Of a stretch of 64,000 nt of DNA, positions 33,150 through 44,810 are shown in pieces. Every line of letters begins with the position of its first letter. Within the stretch, counting starts at the first letter, position 1. The translations under genes and the position numbers were made by a program. The notes beneath the pieces are model-generated. The model searched no databases and was not told the DNA's origin. It saw nothing but the letters and a program-made list of their open reading frames with translations. The DNA is from Cervus elaphus (taxonomy: Eukaryota > Chordata > Mammalia > Artiodactyla > Cervidae), in contig NC_057818.1 in NCBI RefSeq assembly GCF_910594005.1, positions 55,812,001 through 55,876,000 of the forward strand, in the 5' to 3' direction.

Positions 33150-34585
33150 ATGGGCTGGGACGGGGCCAAGTTCAAGCACTTGGGACTGTGGGTCCCTGTG
33201 CTGGCTGTCCTTCTGCTAGGAACCTGCCAGGCGCATCCCATTCCGGACTCCAGCCCCCTCCTCCAGTTTGGGGGCCAAGTTCGCCAGCGGTACCTCTACA
33301 CGGATGATGCCCAGGAGACAGAGGCCCACCTGGAGATCAGGGCTGATGGCACAGTGGTGGGGGCGGCCCGCCAGAGCCCTGAAAGTGAGTATGTGTGTGG
33401 AGAGATAGGGCTTGATCCTGAAGCAGTAGGGAATTGGGGCCTGGACTCCTGAGTCTGGGGGAGGAGCAAAGGCCTCCTGAGTCCCTGACCACTTTCTCCC
33501 CTCAGGTCTCTTGGAGCTGAAAGCCCTGAAACCAGGCGTCATTCAGATCTTGGGAGTTAAAACATCCAGGTTTCTGTGTCAGGACCCAGATGGGAAGCTG
33601 TACGGATCGGTGAGTTTCCAAGATCCCCGTCCTTGCCCTCCACTCTTGCTCTCCCCATCCTCACAGTCTGAGAGACTAGGTTGCACCTTAGATGTTGGTC
33701 AGGCTTGGTTTGACATTCTCCGCATGCCCCAAACCTGGCCACAATCCCCAGAGGAGGGCGCTGTGGTCATCAACGTTCACAAGAAGAAACGGAGGCTCTG
33801 GCAGGGCGACCACCGGCCGCAAGTCAATGACCCGGGAGGCCAAGTCTTGTGACTCGTAACCTGGACTGACCACACCGGTTCCCATAGGCCTGGCTCATGC
33901 TGGGCGAAGGGTCGCTCCAGGAATCGATGGCCTGTAAAGTGAACTTGACCTTGGGTGCTAGCCAGATGCCCCTGCCAGAACTTAGAGAGCCTCCCCTGAT
34001 CCCTGGGCTGGAATATTCTTCTCTGTGAAGTGGGGGGCGGGGAAGTGCGTGGGCCTCGCAGCGCCACCTAGGGGTAAAGGAGAGACCTGCCTCCGTGGTT
34101 TGGAGTCCGGGAGGAAGGGGCTGGGGGGACCTCGACGATGCAGCTGAGAAAGTAAGGGGTTCCCCCAGCTCCCAAGCAGTTCTGGGACTGGGGGGCCTGG
34201 ACTCCTGAGTCTGGGAGAGGATGGGTCTGGGAGTCCTGCAGGGCAAGGGGGTATCGGAATCCCCACATCTCTGATCTGACTCTCATCCCCGCAGCTGCAC
34301 TTTGACCCCAAAGCCTGCAGCTTCCGGGAGCTGCTTCTTGAAGACGGATACAACGTCTACCAGTCGGAGACCCTGGGCCTTCCACTCCGCCTGCCCCCCC
34401 AGCGCTCGTCCAACCGGGACCCGGCCCCGCGGGGACCTGCTCGCTTCCTGCCGCTGCCGGGCCTGCCCCCGGCGCCCCCGGATCCTTCAAGGATCTTGGC
34501 CCCGGAGCCTCCCGACGTGGGCTCCTCGGATCCCCTGAGCATGGTGGGACCCTCGTATGGCCGAAGCCCCAGCTACATTTCCTGA
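33150..34585 (+). CDS. FGF21: FGF21, fibroblast growth factor 21
   Basis: Coding exons 33150-33384, 33506-33609 and 34295-34585. The total is 630 bases, 209 residues plus TGA, the usual mammalian length; both introns are GT-AG and in frame. A signal peptide (about 1-28) ends before the mature N terminus HPIPDSSPLLQFGGQV. A beta-trefoil core follows (RYLYTDDAQETEAHLEIR, GVIQILGVKTSRFLCQ, FRELLLEDGYNVYQSE), then a Pro-rich C-terminal tail ending DPLSMVGPSYGRSPSYIS, the beta-Klotho-binding segment. It is a secreted endocrine hormone of liver and adipose tissue acting through FGFR1c and beta-Klotho, by family knowledge. The upstream TATA box and two ATF4-type elements fit its known induction by nutrient stress. 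A few residues (for example WDGAKF near the start and the last residues SYIS) differ from the cattle protein as I remember it, so the source may be another bovid or a variant. Confidence 0.98.
34059..34076 (-). promoter_or_regulatory. Candidate CTCF site in FGF21 intron 2
   Basis: On the minus strand the sequence reads CCCCTAGGTGGCGCTG, a good match to the CTCF core. Occupancy cannot be judged from sequence. Confidence 0.4.
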
Positions 34586-34616
34586 AGACGCCCGCTGTGT
34601 ATTACTGGGTCTCCTC

Positions 34617-34670
34617 TTTATTTATTGCATTATTTATCTTATTTATTTTTTTATTTTTCTTACTTGAGAT
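34617..34670 (+). promoter_or_regulatory. FGF21: AU-rich element in the FGF21 3' untranslated region
   Basis: Five or more overlapping TTATTTA/ATTTA pentamers in about 55 bases, immediately before the polyadenylation signal. Such class II AREs shorten mRNA life; a fast-decaying FGF21 message would fit an acutely regulated hormone. Confidence 0.65.
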
Positions 34671-34676
34671 AATAAA
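34671..34676 (+). terminator. FGF21: FGF21 polyadenylation signal
   Basis: AATAAA 86 bases past the FGF21 stop codon, directly after the AU-rich element. Confidence 0.85.
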
Positions 34677-34785
34677 GAGTCTGAGAGGAGGATCAGAGTG
34701 AGTTTGTGTGGTTTGAGGGAGAAAATGGGAGTCTGCTTCCGCGTCTCTCCTTGTCCCTCCATTGCCAGCCACGCTGTGGGAAGGT

Positions 34786-35059
34786 CCCAGCCTTTTTGCG
34801 CCCCTTCCCCGGCCGACCCTCAGTGTTTGGTTACACTAAGGCGTCCCCAGAGGCTGTGGACTATCCGTGCCCTTTGACAGGACAGTATTTGTTATTCTTC
34901 CCTCACCCCCTCCCTGACCCCAACCACGTGTTTGTGTTGTGGAACTATTGCTCTGCGGTAACTCAATAACGGGGACATTTTTTAAAGTGGCACAAGTGGA
35001 CCCACATCCTTATGGGAGATGTGGGTTTTTTGGGTTCATTTAGCACTAGGGATGGTCCT
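34786..35059 (+). repeat. Left arm of a long inverted repeat
   Basis: This segment is repeated in reverse complement at 35433-35690. By eye the arms are near 88-90% identical apart from an extra ~16 bases near 34798-34813 in this arm. Shared landmarks include 'ctatccgtgccctttgacag' and 'gcactagggatggtcct' at the inner end. Confidence 0.85.
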
Positions 35060-35432
35060 CAGGGCTGGGGCAAGGACTCTTGGATTCTGGAGATACAATC
35101 GGTGCTAGGAAGGCCCTTTTGGGTCCTGAGGATTCGGAGGTCTGGACATCTGGACACCTGGATCCCAGGAGAGCAGGGGAATCTGGGCACCCTGGTCTGA
35201 GAGAGGAGGGACTGGAGATCGAGTCCTGTATCTCAGAAAAAGGACTTGAGAATCTAAATGCTTCCATCCAGGTGCTTATGGACCTTGGAGAGGAATGACT
35301 GTCACAGAATCCAGTCTCAGTGAGCAAGTTGCCCGTCCCCACTTCCTTTCCACCATCTAGATTTCCATATTGCTCTTCAAGCTATTTTCCGGTTAGGAAA
35401 GACGCGAAGACAAAGGTTTAGACTACACTTCT

Positions 35433-35690
35433 AGGACCATCCCTAGTGCTAAATGAACCCCCAAAAACTACATCTCCCATGAGGGTGTGGGTCTGCTTGT
35501 GCCATTTTTAAAAATGTCCCATTGTTGAGTTACCGCAGAGAAACAGTTCCACAACATAAACACGTGGTTGGGGTCAGGGAGGGGGTGAGGGAAGAATAAC
35601 AAATACTGTCCTGTCAAAGGGCACGGATAGTCCAGAGTCTCTGGGGATGCCTTAGTGCAGCCAAACACTGAGGGGTGAAGAAAGGCTGGG
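35433..35690 (-). repeat. Right arm of a long inverted repeat
   Basis: Reverse complement of 34786-35059, separated by a spacer of about 373 bases. The inner ends match sharply at 'aggaccatccctagtgctaa'. No open reading frame of substance is shared, so it looks like an inverted duplication or an unrecognised fold-back element. Confidence 0.85.
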
Positions 35691-35782
35691 TCAGCTGTGG
35701 TGGGGTCCCGGGTTTCTGACTGATCACTGCAGCCTCACAGGAGGTCTTGAGGAGACCATTATGGTCTTGAAGCATGGACGTG

Positions 35783-36030
35783 TTAGTCACTCAGTCGTGT
35801 CCAATTCTTTGCAACCCCGTGGACTGTACCCCCACCTCCCCCACCTCCCCCCCACCCCCACCCCACCACCCCAGGCTCCTCTGTCTATGGGATTTTCCCA
35901 GATGAGAATACTGGAGTCAATTGCCATTTCCTCCTCCAAGGGATCTTCCTGACCCAGGGATTGAAACTACATCTCACATGTCTCCTGCATTGCAGACAGA
36001 TTCTTTACATTCTGAGCCATCAGGAAAGCC
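35783..36030 (-). repeat. Bov-tA SINE with internal C/A-rich expansion
   Basis: An antisense Bov-tA in which the expected 'gactgtagcccaccaggctc' is interrupted after 'gactgta' by about 45 bases of CCCCACC-like repeats (about 35829-35872). The flanking SINE is otherwise collinear. Confidence 0.85.
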
Positions 36031-36607
36031 CCTCTCCTGAAAGTACATTTAAGAACTCGCTTTGGAGGGCGTGGAGTGGCCCAGGATAACTTTCTCCTAG
36101 CCTCACTGTTCTCAGAGTTCACTCTTTGCTGTTTCCATAGAGTATGAAAAAATATAACCTTTCAGCACAGCCACACCGCCAATATTTCAAAGAGAGAGCT
36201 GTATCTCCTCTGTTTACTTCCCCACCCATACTTGAACCTTCCCTCTCCTTTGGAGTTCCTGCCAAAATCAATCTGGATTTTGCTTCCATTAGTTTTCATA
36301 AGAATGGAGCTTTGTCCAAGTACTCAAAAGAAAACTGTGTCACATGATAGGTGGTAATTATCACTACAATAGCACTCATATTGCAAGATATAAATGTATC
36401 AAACTAACAGGTCGTATACCTTAAATTTATACAATGTTATCTGTCAGTAGATTTCAAGGGTAATTTTTTTTTTAAACTATGGAGCTTTGTTCTTCCAAAA
36501 GAGATTCCCTTGAGTAATTCTGTGATCTCTGAGGACCCAGACCACCCCAGCATCTTTCAACCTTCCCATAGCGTCCGATATCCAACTACTAATTGGAATA
36601 TGTGAAG

Positions 36608-36610
<3 letters not shown>

Positions 36611-36645
<35 letters not shown>
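36611..36645. repeat. (CA)n microsatellite
   Basis: About 15 or more CA dinucleotides with one CT interruption near the right end. Confidence 0.95.
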
Positions 36646-36646
<1 letters not shown>

Positions 36647-36734
36647 GCTGTTCTCAGATTATCTCACCAAGTTCTCAGCTAAAAGGGCAACTTCTTCGAG
36701 GGGTGGGGACCGGTGGGAAGTTTCCAATTTTGTT

Positions 36735-37212
36735 TTGGTTTCTAGTGTGTTTGTTTTTGTTTGGGGCTGTGCCGTTGTGGCAGGCGAGCTCAGTAATCGC
36801 AGCCTGGGGGCTTAACTGCCCCACGGCATATAGGGTCTTTGTCCCCCAACCGGGGACTGAACCCACATCCCCTGCATTGGAATAATGTGGGTTCTTTTTT
36901 TTTTTTAGTTTGTATTTATTTATATTTTTGGTTGCATTGGGTCTTCTGCTGCGTGCAAGCTTTCTCCAGTTGCAGCAAGCAGGGGCTACTCATCATTGGG
37001 GTGCACGGAATTCTCATTCTGATGACTTCTCCTGTTGTGCAGCACGGATTCCATGGCGCGTGAGCTCAGTTGCCCCACGGCAGGTGCAATCTTCCTGAAC
37101 CAGGGATGGAACCCATGTCCTCTGCACTGGCAGGCGGATTCATAACCCCTGAACCCTCAGTGGGGTCCTGGAATGTGGATTCTTAACCACTGGACCACCA
37201 GGGGGTCCCAGG
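36735..37212 (-). repeat. Two adjacent CHR-type SINEs, antisense
   Basis: Two blocks (about 36735-36890 and 36905-37212), each ending on the + strand with an 'ccactggaccaccaggg'-like or 'accggggactgaaccc' SINE head. Both are diverged. Confidence 0.7.
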
Positions 37213-37924
37213 AAATTCACAGCACTTTTGCTTTTCTTCCTGTAGTGGCACGGGTTTGGCTCCACCGCCCCCTCGTATTTCGGGGTTCCTGGGGCTCCAC
37301 TGTCTGCTGGATTTGTGAAAAGTGTTATTTGTGAGCTTCTGTTCTCCCACTGGCTCTCCCATGGTTTGTTTTTTCTGGGGGGAGGGGTGGAATTTGGGAA
37401 GATTAAGAAACTCTAACCCAAATCTAATCACGGGGAAACATCAAACAAACTCCAATGGGCGACCTTCGGCTGAAACAACCGGCCTTGACTCTGGGAAAAT
37501 GTCAAGGTCAAGAAGAAGGTGGGAGAACTGTTTACATGAACAGAGACCAGAGTCAGCACAAGGAAATGCAGTTAGCTGAACAATCCAGGTGTTGTCATGG
37601 GTGCTAACAAGACTCTTGATGACACTTGATTGAGCTCTGTCCTTTAGAAAGTAGTAATTTATCCATGTTAACATTTTCTGGCTTTGATTTTTGTACGGTG
37701 GTTGTTAAATAGGATGTCTTTGTTCTTCGAAAATACACACAGAAGTACTTTGGGACAAAGGGACATGGTATCTCTGCTGCTTTCTCAAATATTTCTGGAA
37801 AGGTAAACACATAATAATATATAGACCTAGAGAGTGAATGCCTGCTTTCTCAAAAGCAAAAAGGAACAGGAAGAGCGATAATTTGGGGAGCCTAGTTAAG
37901 ATTACATGAGTTCTTTGTACAAGT

Positions 37925-38180
37925 ATTTTTTTTTTAAATTGAGATATAGTTGATGTACAATGTAAGTTTCTTTTTTTTTTTTTTCAATGTAAGTTTCAAG
38001 TGTGCAAGTTAGTGAGTCACAATTTTTAAAGGATGGATTTCATTTCCTATTATAAAATATTGGGTGTGTTCTGCATGTTATACAGTATTTCCTTGTGGAT
38101 TATTTGTTTTATACATAGTAGTATGTGCCCCTTAATCCCCAGCTACTATGTTGCTCTTTATCTGTAACTTGAAACTTCCT
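37925..38180 (-). repeat. L1 3'-end fragment
   Basis: The text 'gagatatagttgatgtacaa' and 'gttatacagtatttccttgt' matches the mammalian L1 3' region in antisense; a second similar fragment is at 60165-60400. Confidence 0.55.
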
Positions 38181-38365
38181 ATAGGTTCAAGACTCTATCA
38201 GGTAAAGTTACACCCAGCACCCTCCCAAAACAAATCCAAGCTCTAGATAGCCTCCACTGCTATCTGGCCTATTTCCAAACATCCTTAGACGTGCATTGAT
38301 GAGCTTCTAAGACGAAAGAGAAATTTTCAGGTCCTCTCCCCGTCCCACCTGTGAAAGAAAGAAGG

Positions 38366-38515
38366 ATTGGAAGGAAGGAAAAAAGGGAAGGATGGCGGGA
38401 GAGAGAGAGAGAAAGGAAGAGAGAAGAAAGAAAGAAAAAGAGAGAAAGAAAGAAGGAGAGGTGAAAGAAGAGGAAGAGAGACAGAAGGGGGAAAAGAAAA
38501 ACATAAGAAAGATGT
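38366..38515. repeat. GA-rich low-complexity tract
   Basis: Almost pure purine on the plus strand, built from GAAA, GGAA and GAGA units. Confidence 0.9.
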
Positions 38516-38639
38516 GACACGCCAGGTGGAAAGTGTGTACCACCACGCGGGTCCCCAGCATCTCAGATTCTGTGACAGGACATGTTTCCAAGGTGAGGCT
38601 CAAAGGCATACAATGTTACTGAAAGTTTAAAATCCCACC

Positions 38640-39062
38640 AACGCAAATACAATGCAATATTATTCAGCCTTGAAAAAGAAGGGAATTCTGAAGCTTGCCA
38701 AACATGGCTGCATCTTGAAAACATTTTACTAAGTGAAAAAAGCCACACGAGGATAGGTACTGCATGATTCCACTGATAAAGAGGTATCTGGAATAGCCAA
38801 ATTCGTAGAAACAGGAAGTAGACTGGTGGCAGCCAGGGGAAGCGGGGGTGGGGAGTTGTTTCATGGGCTCAGAGTTACAGTAATGAAATCAGGTTCTGAA
38901 GATGGCTGATGGGGCTGGTTGCATTAATAGTGTGAATGCACTGAAAGCCACTGAACTGTGTGCTTGTAAGTGGTTAGGGTCCAACTTCATTCTTGTGCAC
39001 GTGGGCATCCAGTTTTCCCAGCACCGTTTGCTGAAACGATTGTGATGATATCTTTTAATGCC
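38640..39062 (+). repeat. L1 ORF2/3'-end fragments
   Basis: 38640-38975 carries the L1 ORF2 terminus and 3' end in sense: 'caatattattcagccttgaa', 'cttgaaaacattttactaag', 'gcatgattccactgat'. 38977-39062 is a separate antisense L1 piece ('tccagttttcccagcaccgt'). Confidence 0.65.
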
Positions 39063-39561
39063 AGAAGAACTTTTGTATACGGGCACAAATATTCACAACT
39101 ATTTGGTCTAGGGGTAATGATTAATTAATTTTCAAACCATCAACTTTCCTTTAAACATTCACCAACTACTCCGAAACCTAAAAATAGCAAGCCGCCAGTT
39201 TCACAATTTCAGGCTTCCCAAAACATTTGAACAAGGATTGCAAATTTAATAAACAAACTTTACAAATCTGGGACCTCAGAGTCCCTTAAATGAACCTAGA
39301 ACTTTGAAGAGAAGCACAAGAGTCATACAATCTTTTTATTTTTCCAAGTGAAAGGTTTATCGAAAGAGAGAAATATTCCCTAGGCAGAATGCAGTCCCTC
39401 TCAGAAGGCAAGAGCAGCCCAAAATAATATCATCTGGAGCATATTTTTCACAAGTCTAATATAGCGGATTCTCATAAATACTGTAAATACCTTCAAAGAC
39501 CCACAAATAGAACAGTGATGATCACATTCATCAGTTTGCTTACATTAAACTGGTTGCAAGA

Positions 39562-39840
39562 CTTCCCTGATGGTTCAGTGGTTAAGAATCTGCCTGCCAG
39601 TACAAGGGACTCAACTTCGATCCCTGGTGCAGGAAGATCTCAGAGGCCAAGGAGTAACTAAGCCCATGGGTCACAACCACTGAGCCTGCTCTCTACAGCC
39701 CATGCTTTACAACAAGAGAAGCCACCGCAATGAGGAGCCCCAGCATCGCAACTAGAGAGGCGTCCCGATGGTCGCAACTAGACAAAGCACGCACTCAGAA
39801 ACGGAGACCCAAAGCAACCAAAAATAAACTGATTTTTAAA
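39562..39840 (+). repeat. CHR-type SINE
   Basis: Sense copy from 'gacttccctgatggttcagt' to the 'ccaaaaataaactga' tail. Confidence 0.82.
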
Positions 39841-39944
39841 AACTGGTTGCAAATATTTTTATGTCATATTTATATTATGGATATACATGTGTTTCTTCAG
39901 TGTTTCGATTTTGATCAAAGATTTTGATTCAACAACCTTTTAAA

Positions 39945-40170
39945 ATTTATCTTATTTATTTGGGCTCTACTGGGTCTTCCCTGAGGCAACTCTGGTTTTC
40001 CCTGTTCCAGAGCGCAGGCTCGGTAGCCTCGGGCTACTGGAGCTTAGTTGGGCTACTCGGGCTTAGTTGCCCCGGAGTATGTGAGATCTGCTTCTCCACC
40101 AGGGATCAAACCCACATCACCCGCGTTGGCAGGCGGGTTCTCAACCACTGGACCACCAGGGAAGTCCTAA
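39945..40170 (-). repeat. CHR-type SINE
   Basis: Antisense copy ending 'ccactggaccaccagggaag'. Confidence 0.78.
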
Positions 40171-40951
40171 TTCCACAGTCTTGATACTTAACCTGTGATA
40201 TTTCTTACCTACCAGAAAGTTGGGCTTTGCTTGTCTACCACCTGAGTTAACAGTTTTGATGGCTGAAGATTCAGGCCTGGGGTCTCTTCCAAAACTGACT
40301 CTCACACCAAGCCTGAGTTCCAGGCCAATTAGACTTTGTTGTGACCACATGACCACCAGAGTTAGGAAACTGACTTGGGTGATCCTGATTTACTTCCCAC
40401 CGCTGTTTGTTCAGAGTGTCACCGCCTTGTAGAACAGCCCGAACAACGTGTCCTAGGAGTCATTGTCGGTCTAATCGGCCAAGATTATTTAGCAGCTGTT
40501 TGTCCTGGAGCCTACCCCACTAAATGTGTGGAATATTTCCTCTTTGTCTTGCACGCAGGGTGAGACTTCTCCCTCCGTTTGTTCTGGGGAGGCTGTACCA
40601 CGGTCTCTGTAGTGTGAGTCTCACCTTATTCTGTGATCCCTTCAGACAACTGACCAGAGTGGCGGGAAGCACCTGGCAGGAGAGCAGGTGGCAGGAGGAG
40701 AGGCTGAGGCTCCTTCCGCCCGCTCCGAGCCAGCAGCCACAGGCAACGAGGGCTCGTTCTGCCCGTTCTTACTTCCGGCACGTCCATCCACAGCTGGATG
40801 CATGGAGATTTCCAGTTTCTTTGGACAGAGGTATTATCACCCCTGGGCCAGAGCGCCAGCTGCCTGGAGCCCCCTGCCCAGAGGTCTGAGTTCTACCCTG
40901 GATAGATAGATCGTCCTGCCCATCCTCTGAGCTCCCGCAGCCCCAGATGTG

Positions 40952-41157
40952 TTGATGTTGGTCCCTCAGTCCCGTCTGACTTTTTGTGACCCCATGGACT
41001 GTAGCCCGCCAGGCTCCTCTGTCCATGGACTTCTCCAGCAAGAATACTGGAGCGGGTTGCCATTTCCTCCTCCGGGGGATCTTTCCTACCCAGGGATAGA
41101 ACCCGGGTCTCCCGCATTGCAGACAGATTCTTTACCGTCTGAGCCACTGGGGAACAC
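40952..41157 (-). repeat. Bov-tA SINE
   Basis: Antisense copy with 'ccccatggactgtagcccgc' and ending 'gagccactggggaac'. Confidence 0.87.
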
Positions 41158-41631
41158 ACAGCCCCAGAAATTTGAGCTACTTCTGGTCACTATTGTCCCT
41201 ATTACCTCAGGGACCATGTCTTGTTCTTCCAGCCTCCTAGTATGTGTGTAGCCAATTCCCCTTAATAAATTCCCTGTATTTTATTTTATTTAAAAAAATT
41301 TTTTTCCGTTTATTTTTATTGGTTGGAGGCTAATTACTTTACAATATTGTAGTGGTAATTCCCTGTATTTTAAATACCTGGAGAGGTTTCTGTTTTCCTC
41401 AGCAGACCAAGAAACCTGGTCCTGGGTTTCAGTTTGATTGAAAGCCTTTGGTTAATGTTGAAGTCACAGCTTATCTTTCTAAGAAAGCTTAAGATGGACA
41501 ATATTAACAACTGTAAAATGAATATGGTCAAATGTTTAAAGACTTAAAAAAAAAAAGGGGATCAGAAATGAGAAAAGTCGAGGCATTATTAAAAGATCAG
41601 GCAGGTTTAGAAAAGAAAATAGGACTTGCAG

Positions 41632-41865
41632 CGGGCTTCCCAGGTGGCTCGGTGATAAAGAGTCCGCCTTTCAATGCAGGTGATGTAGGTTTGATCCCTG
41701 GTAGGGGAACTAAGATTTCACACGCAACTAAGCCCTAGTGCTGAAACTACTGAAGCCACAGGGGAGTCCGTGCACCTCAACGTAAAGATCCCCCGTGACA
41801 CAGCCTCTGTGTGCTGAGACAGAGCCGAGGCAGTTAAATTAAAAACAAACAAACAAACAAAAAAC
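41632..41865 (+). repeat. CHR-type SINE
   Basis: Sense copy from 'gggcttcccaggtggctcgg' to an A-rich tail ending in (AAAC)n; preceded at 41275-41365 by a short antisense ruminant-L1 3' end. Confidence 0.75.
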
Positions 41866-42069
41866 GTAATTTACCAGGAGAAACTAAAAGAAGCATGGCC
41901 TCAGACTCTTACACAGCAAGCATTACTTCAAGATAAAGTGGAACAATGCTGGTCATGACCACAAGGAAATAAAATGTGATCCTTAATTTTCATGCCCAGC
42001 CAAACAATATAATGTCAAGAGGCAGTATTTTTGAACATGTCAGGATGTGGGCTAGAGCCCCCATGGTAA

Positions 42070-42283
42070 TTTAGTCGCTCAGTCGTGTCCAGCTCTTTGC
42101 GACCTCATGGACTGTAGCCCACCAAGTTTCTCTGTCCATGGGATTCTCCAGGCAAGAATATTGGAGTGGGTTGCCATTCCCTTCTCCAGGGGATCTTCCC
42201 GACCCAGGGTTTGAAACCTTGTCTCTTAAATTTCCTGCTTTGGCAGGCAGGTTCTTTACCACTAGTGCCACCTAGGAAGCCCC
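42070..42283 (-). repeat. Bov-tA SINE
   Basis: Antisense, nearly complete; contains 'agtcgctcagtcgtgtccag' and ends 'agtgccacctaggaagcccc'. Confidence 0.88.
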
Positions 42284-42914
42284 TTTTTCTCATAAAACAC
42301 CCCAAATACTAAGAACCCCTTTTGGCCCCTGATTTTTTTTCACCTATCACTATATGTTGGAGCTCTTTCTATATGGATACCTAGAGAGCTTTTCATTTTT
42401 TATACAGAGACATAGAATTACACTGCTTACATGTACCATAAATCTGCTTCCTTTTGATGGATTCTTGAGCTGTTTCTAATCACCTGCCATATCAAAGAAT
42501 GCAACCATCAAGCTTGTAAAAACTTCATTATATATATAAAAAATACACACACACACACATATACACAGACAGCTTGTAAGTTAAATCCTCCAAAACAGGA
42601 CGACTAAACCAAAGGATAAATCCAATTGTAGTATTACAGATATTGCCAAATTACCCTCTATAAAAGTAGCATAAGTTTGTATACATACCTATAATCCATG
42701 CATTCCTTTTCCCCCATAAAGTGTGTTATCAGACTTTAGGACTTTTGGCAATCTGAAACACAGAAATGGTACTGAGTTGTTTGCATTTCTCTTTTTGTCA
42801 ATAAGGTCAAGCATCCTTCCACAGATTTACAAGCCACTTGAATTTCCTTTTCAGGGAACTTTGTGTATTTATCATTTGCCTCTATTTGTAATGAGTTGTT
42901 GATCTTTCTCATAA

Positions 42915-43075
42915 TGATTTTTTTTTTTAATTTGGCTGCGCCGGGTCTTAATTGTAGCAAGAGAGATCTTTAGTTGTGGCATGCAAACTCTTAGTTGCAG
43001 TAAATGGGATCTAGTTCCCTGACCAGGGATTGAACACTGTCCCCTACATTGGGATCTCGGAGTCTTAGCAGGAAT
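42915..43075 (-). repeat. CHR-type SINE
   Basis: Antisense, diverged copy with 'tttggctgcgccgggtctta' and 'ctgaccagggattgaac'. Confidence 0.75.
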
Positions 43076-43454
43076 GATTTCCATAGTTCTTTATTAGAAA
43101 TCAATACGAGTTGTAAATATATCTTCCCATTTGTTATTTACCTTTTGAGTTTCACTTAAGGTGTTTTAATTTGCCACACAAGGTTTGTTCTTTAAAAAAA
43201 AAACAACAACATTTTTCTCAACTTTGACACAATCACAAACTTACACCAAATGTTTGGAGTACAGTACAAGCCGCTCTTATTTTCCAGAACCATTTGCACG
43301 TAATTCAGTCACTTGAGGTCTCATTATCACACTAACAACATGCCGGAACTTGTATTTCTTACAGAGCCATTCTGCTAAGAACCATAGCACAACCACAGAA
43401 TAACAGCTTGCTATCCTGGAGCCTTCAGACCTCACTCAGGTCTCGCCAATTGCC

Positions 43455-43668
43455 CCAATGTTGTTGTTGCTTAGTCGCTAAGTCGTGTCTGAGTCTTTTG
43501 TGACCCCATGGACCACAGCCCTCCAGGCTCCTCTGTCCATGGGGATTCTCCAGGCAAGAATACTGGAGTGGGTTGCCATGCCCTCCTGCAGGGGATCTCC
43601 CCCAATGGGGATCGAACCCTTGTCTCCTGTAGGTAGATTCTTAATCACTGAGCCAGCTGGGACACAAT
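43455..43668 (-). repeat. Bov-tA SINE
   Basis: Antisense copy starting 'aatgttgttgttgcttagtc' and ending 'tgagccagctgggac'. Confidence 0.88.
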
Positions 43669-44089
43669 CGCTCCAGTAATACCCTTTGCGGCAGGAGAGT
43701 GAGGTTCCGAACCCTGCACTGCTGCTGGTGTCAGCTCTCCCAGCAAAGAACAGCTCTTTGGCGTCTCCTGACCTTGACATTTTTGAAGACTAGAAGCCAG
43801 TTATCTCCTGTAATCTCCCTCACCGGGAGTTTGTCTGATGTTTCCTAGGGACCAAATTCCTCAGCAGCAGAACTGCTGATGCGGTCTGTTCTCACTGCAC
43901 ATCGGGGGGTCCCAATTTCTTCTTCTCTGCATAGACCTATATTTCCTTCACTCGAAGGTGGCATCTGACAGTCTTACAAACTGCAAAGTTACTCCTCTTT
44001 CTCCCTCTGTGACTGATGAGAACTCTGTAGAGAGATACTTTGAAGCCATTCACATACCCTACTCCTCATCCCACTTTCAAGTTTTCAAC

Positions 44090-44810
44090 TTCTTTTTTTG
44101 CCATGCCTCATGGCTTGTGGGATTTAGTTCCCCTGGCAGAACCCCTGGCCCCTCAGCGGTGAGAGCATGGAGTCCTAACCACTGGACCACCAGGGAAATC
44201 CCCTTCATTTATTTCTTTCATCAACTCCCTTGTACTTTACCCGTCCCTTCCCTCACCCTTCCACCCCCACCCTTATCACCCAGCTGGGGTTTTTACTCCC
44301 CAAGCCAGAGGGCCCCCTCTTCTAGCACGTCTCCCACTTGGATCCTCCCACTGGGCTGAGATGCTCATAGATACCCTGCTCACTCCACCAAGGCCCCTAT
44401 GCTGGGCCATTGTCCCCAGCCCCGCCTTGCATACCTCATATACTGGCCTCAGGGCTGTATTGTTCACGAAGAAAAGGAGAAGAGGGGGAACATTTGATCC
44501 TGTTTTGTGCATTTAAATGCATCAGAGCTTTCTTTCATGGCTTCTGGATTTTGAGTCATATTTCAAAGGTTTTCTCCACGTTCAGGTTATAAAGGCTTTG
44601 ACGCTTTCATATGTTACATTGATACCTTAGATCCATTTGGAGTTTATCCAGCATATTATTTTTTCTCTTCCTCCCTTCTGTTGGGTTTGTGGGGTTTCCT
44701 TTCTTTCTTTCTTTTTGGCTATGCTGAGAGGCATGTGGGATCTTAGTTGCCCGATCAGAGATCAAACCCACCTCCCTAAAGCACTGGACTGCCAGGGGAG
44801 TCCCTGTGGG
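44090..44810 (-). repeat. Two antisense CHR-type SINE fragments
   Basis: 44090-44205 ('tttagttcccctggcagaac', 'actggaccaccagggaaatc') and 44695-44810 ('ttggctatgctgagaggcat'). The 490 bases between them show nothing recognisable. Confidence 0.65.
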
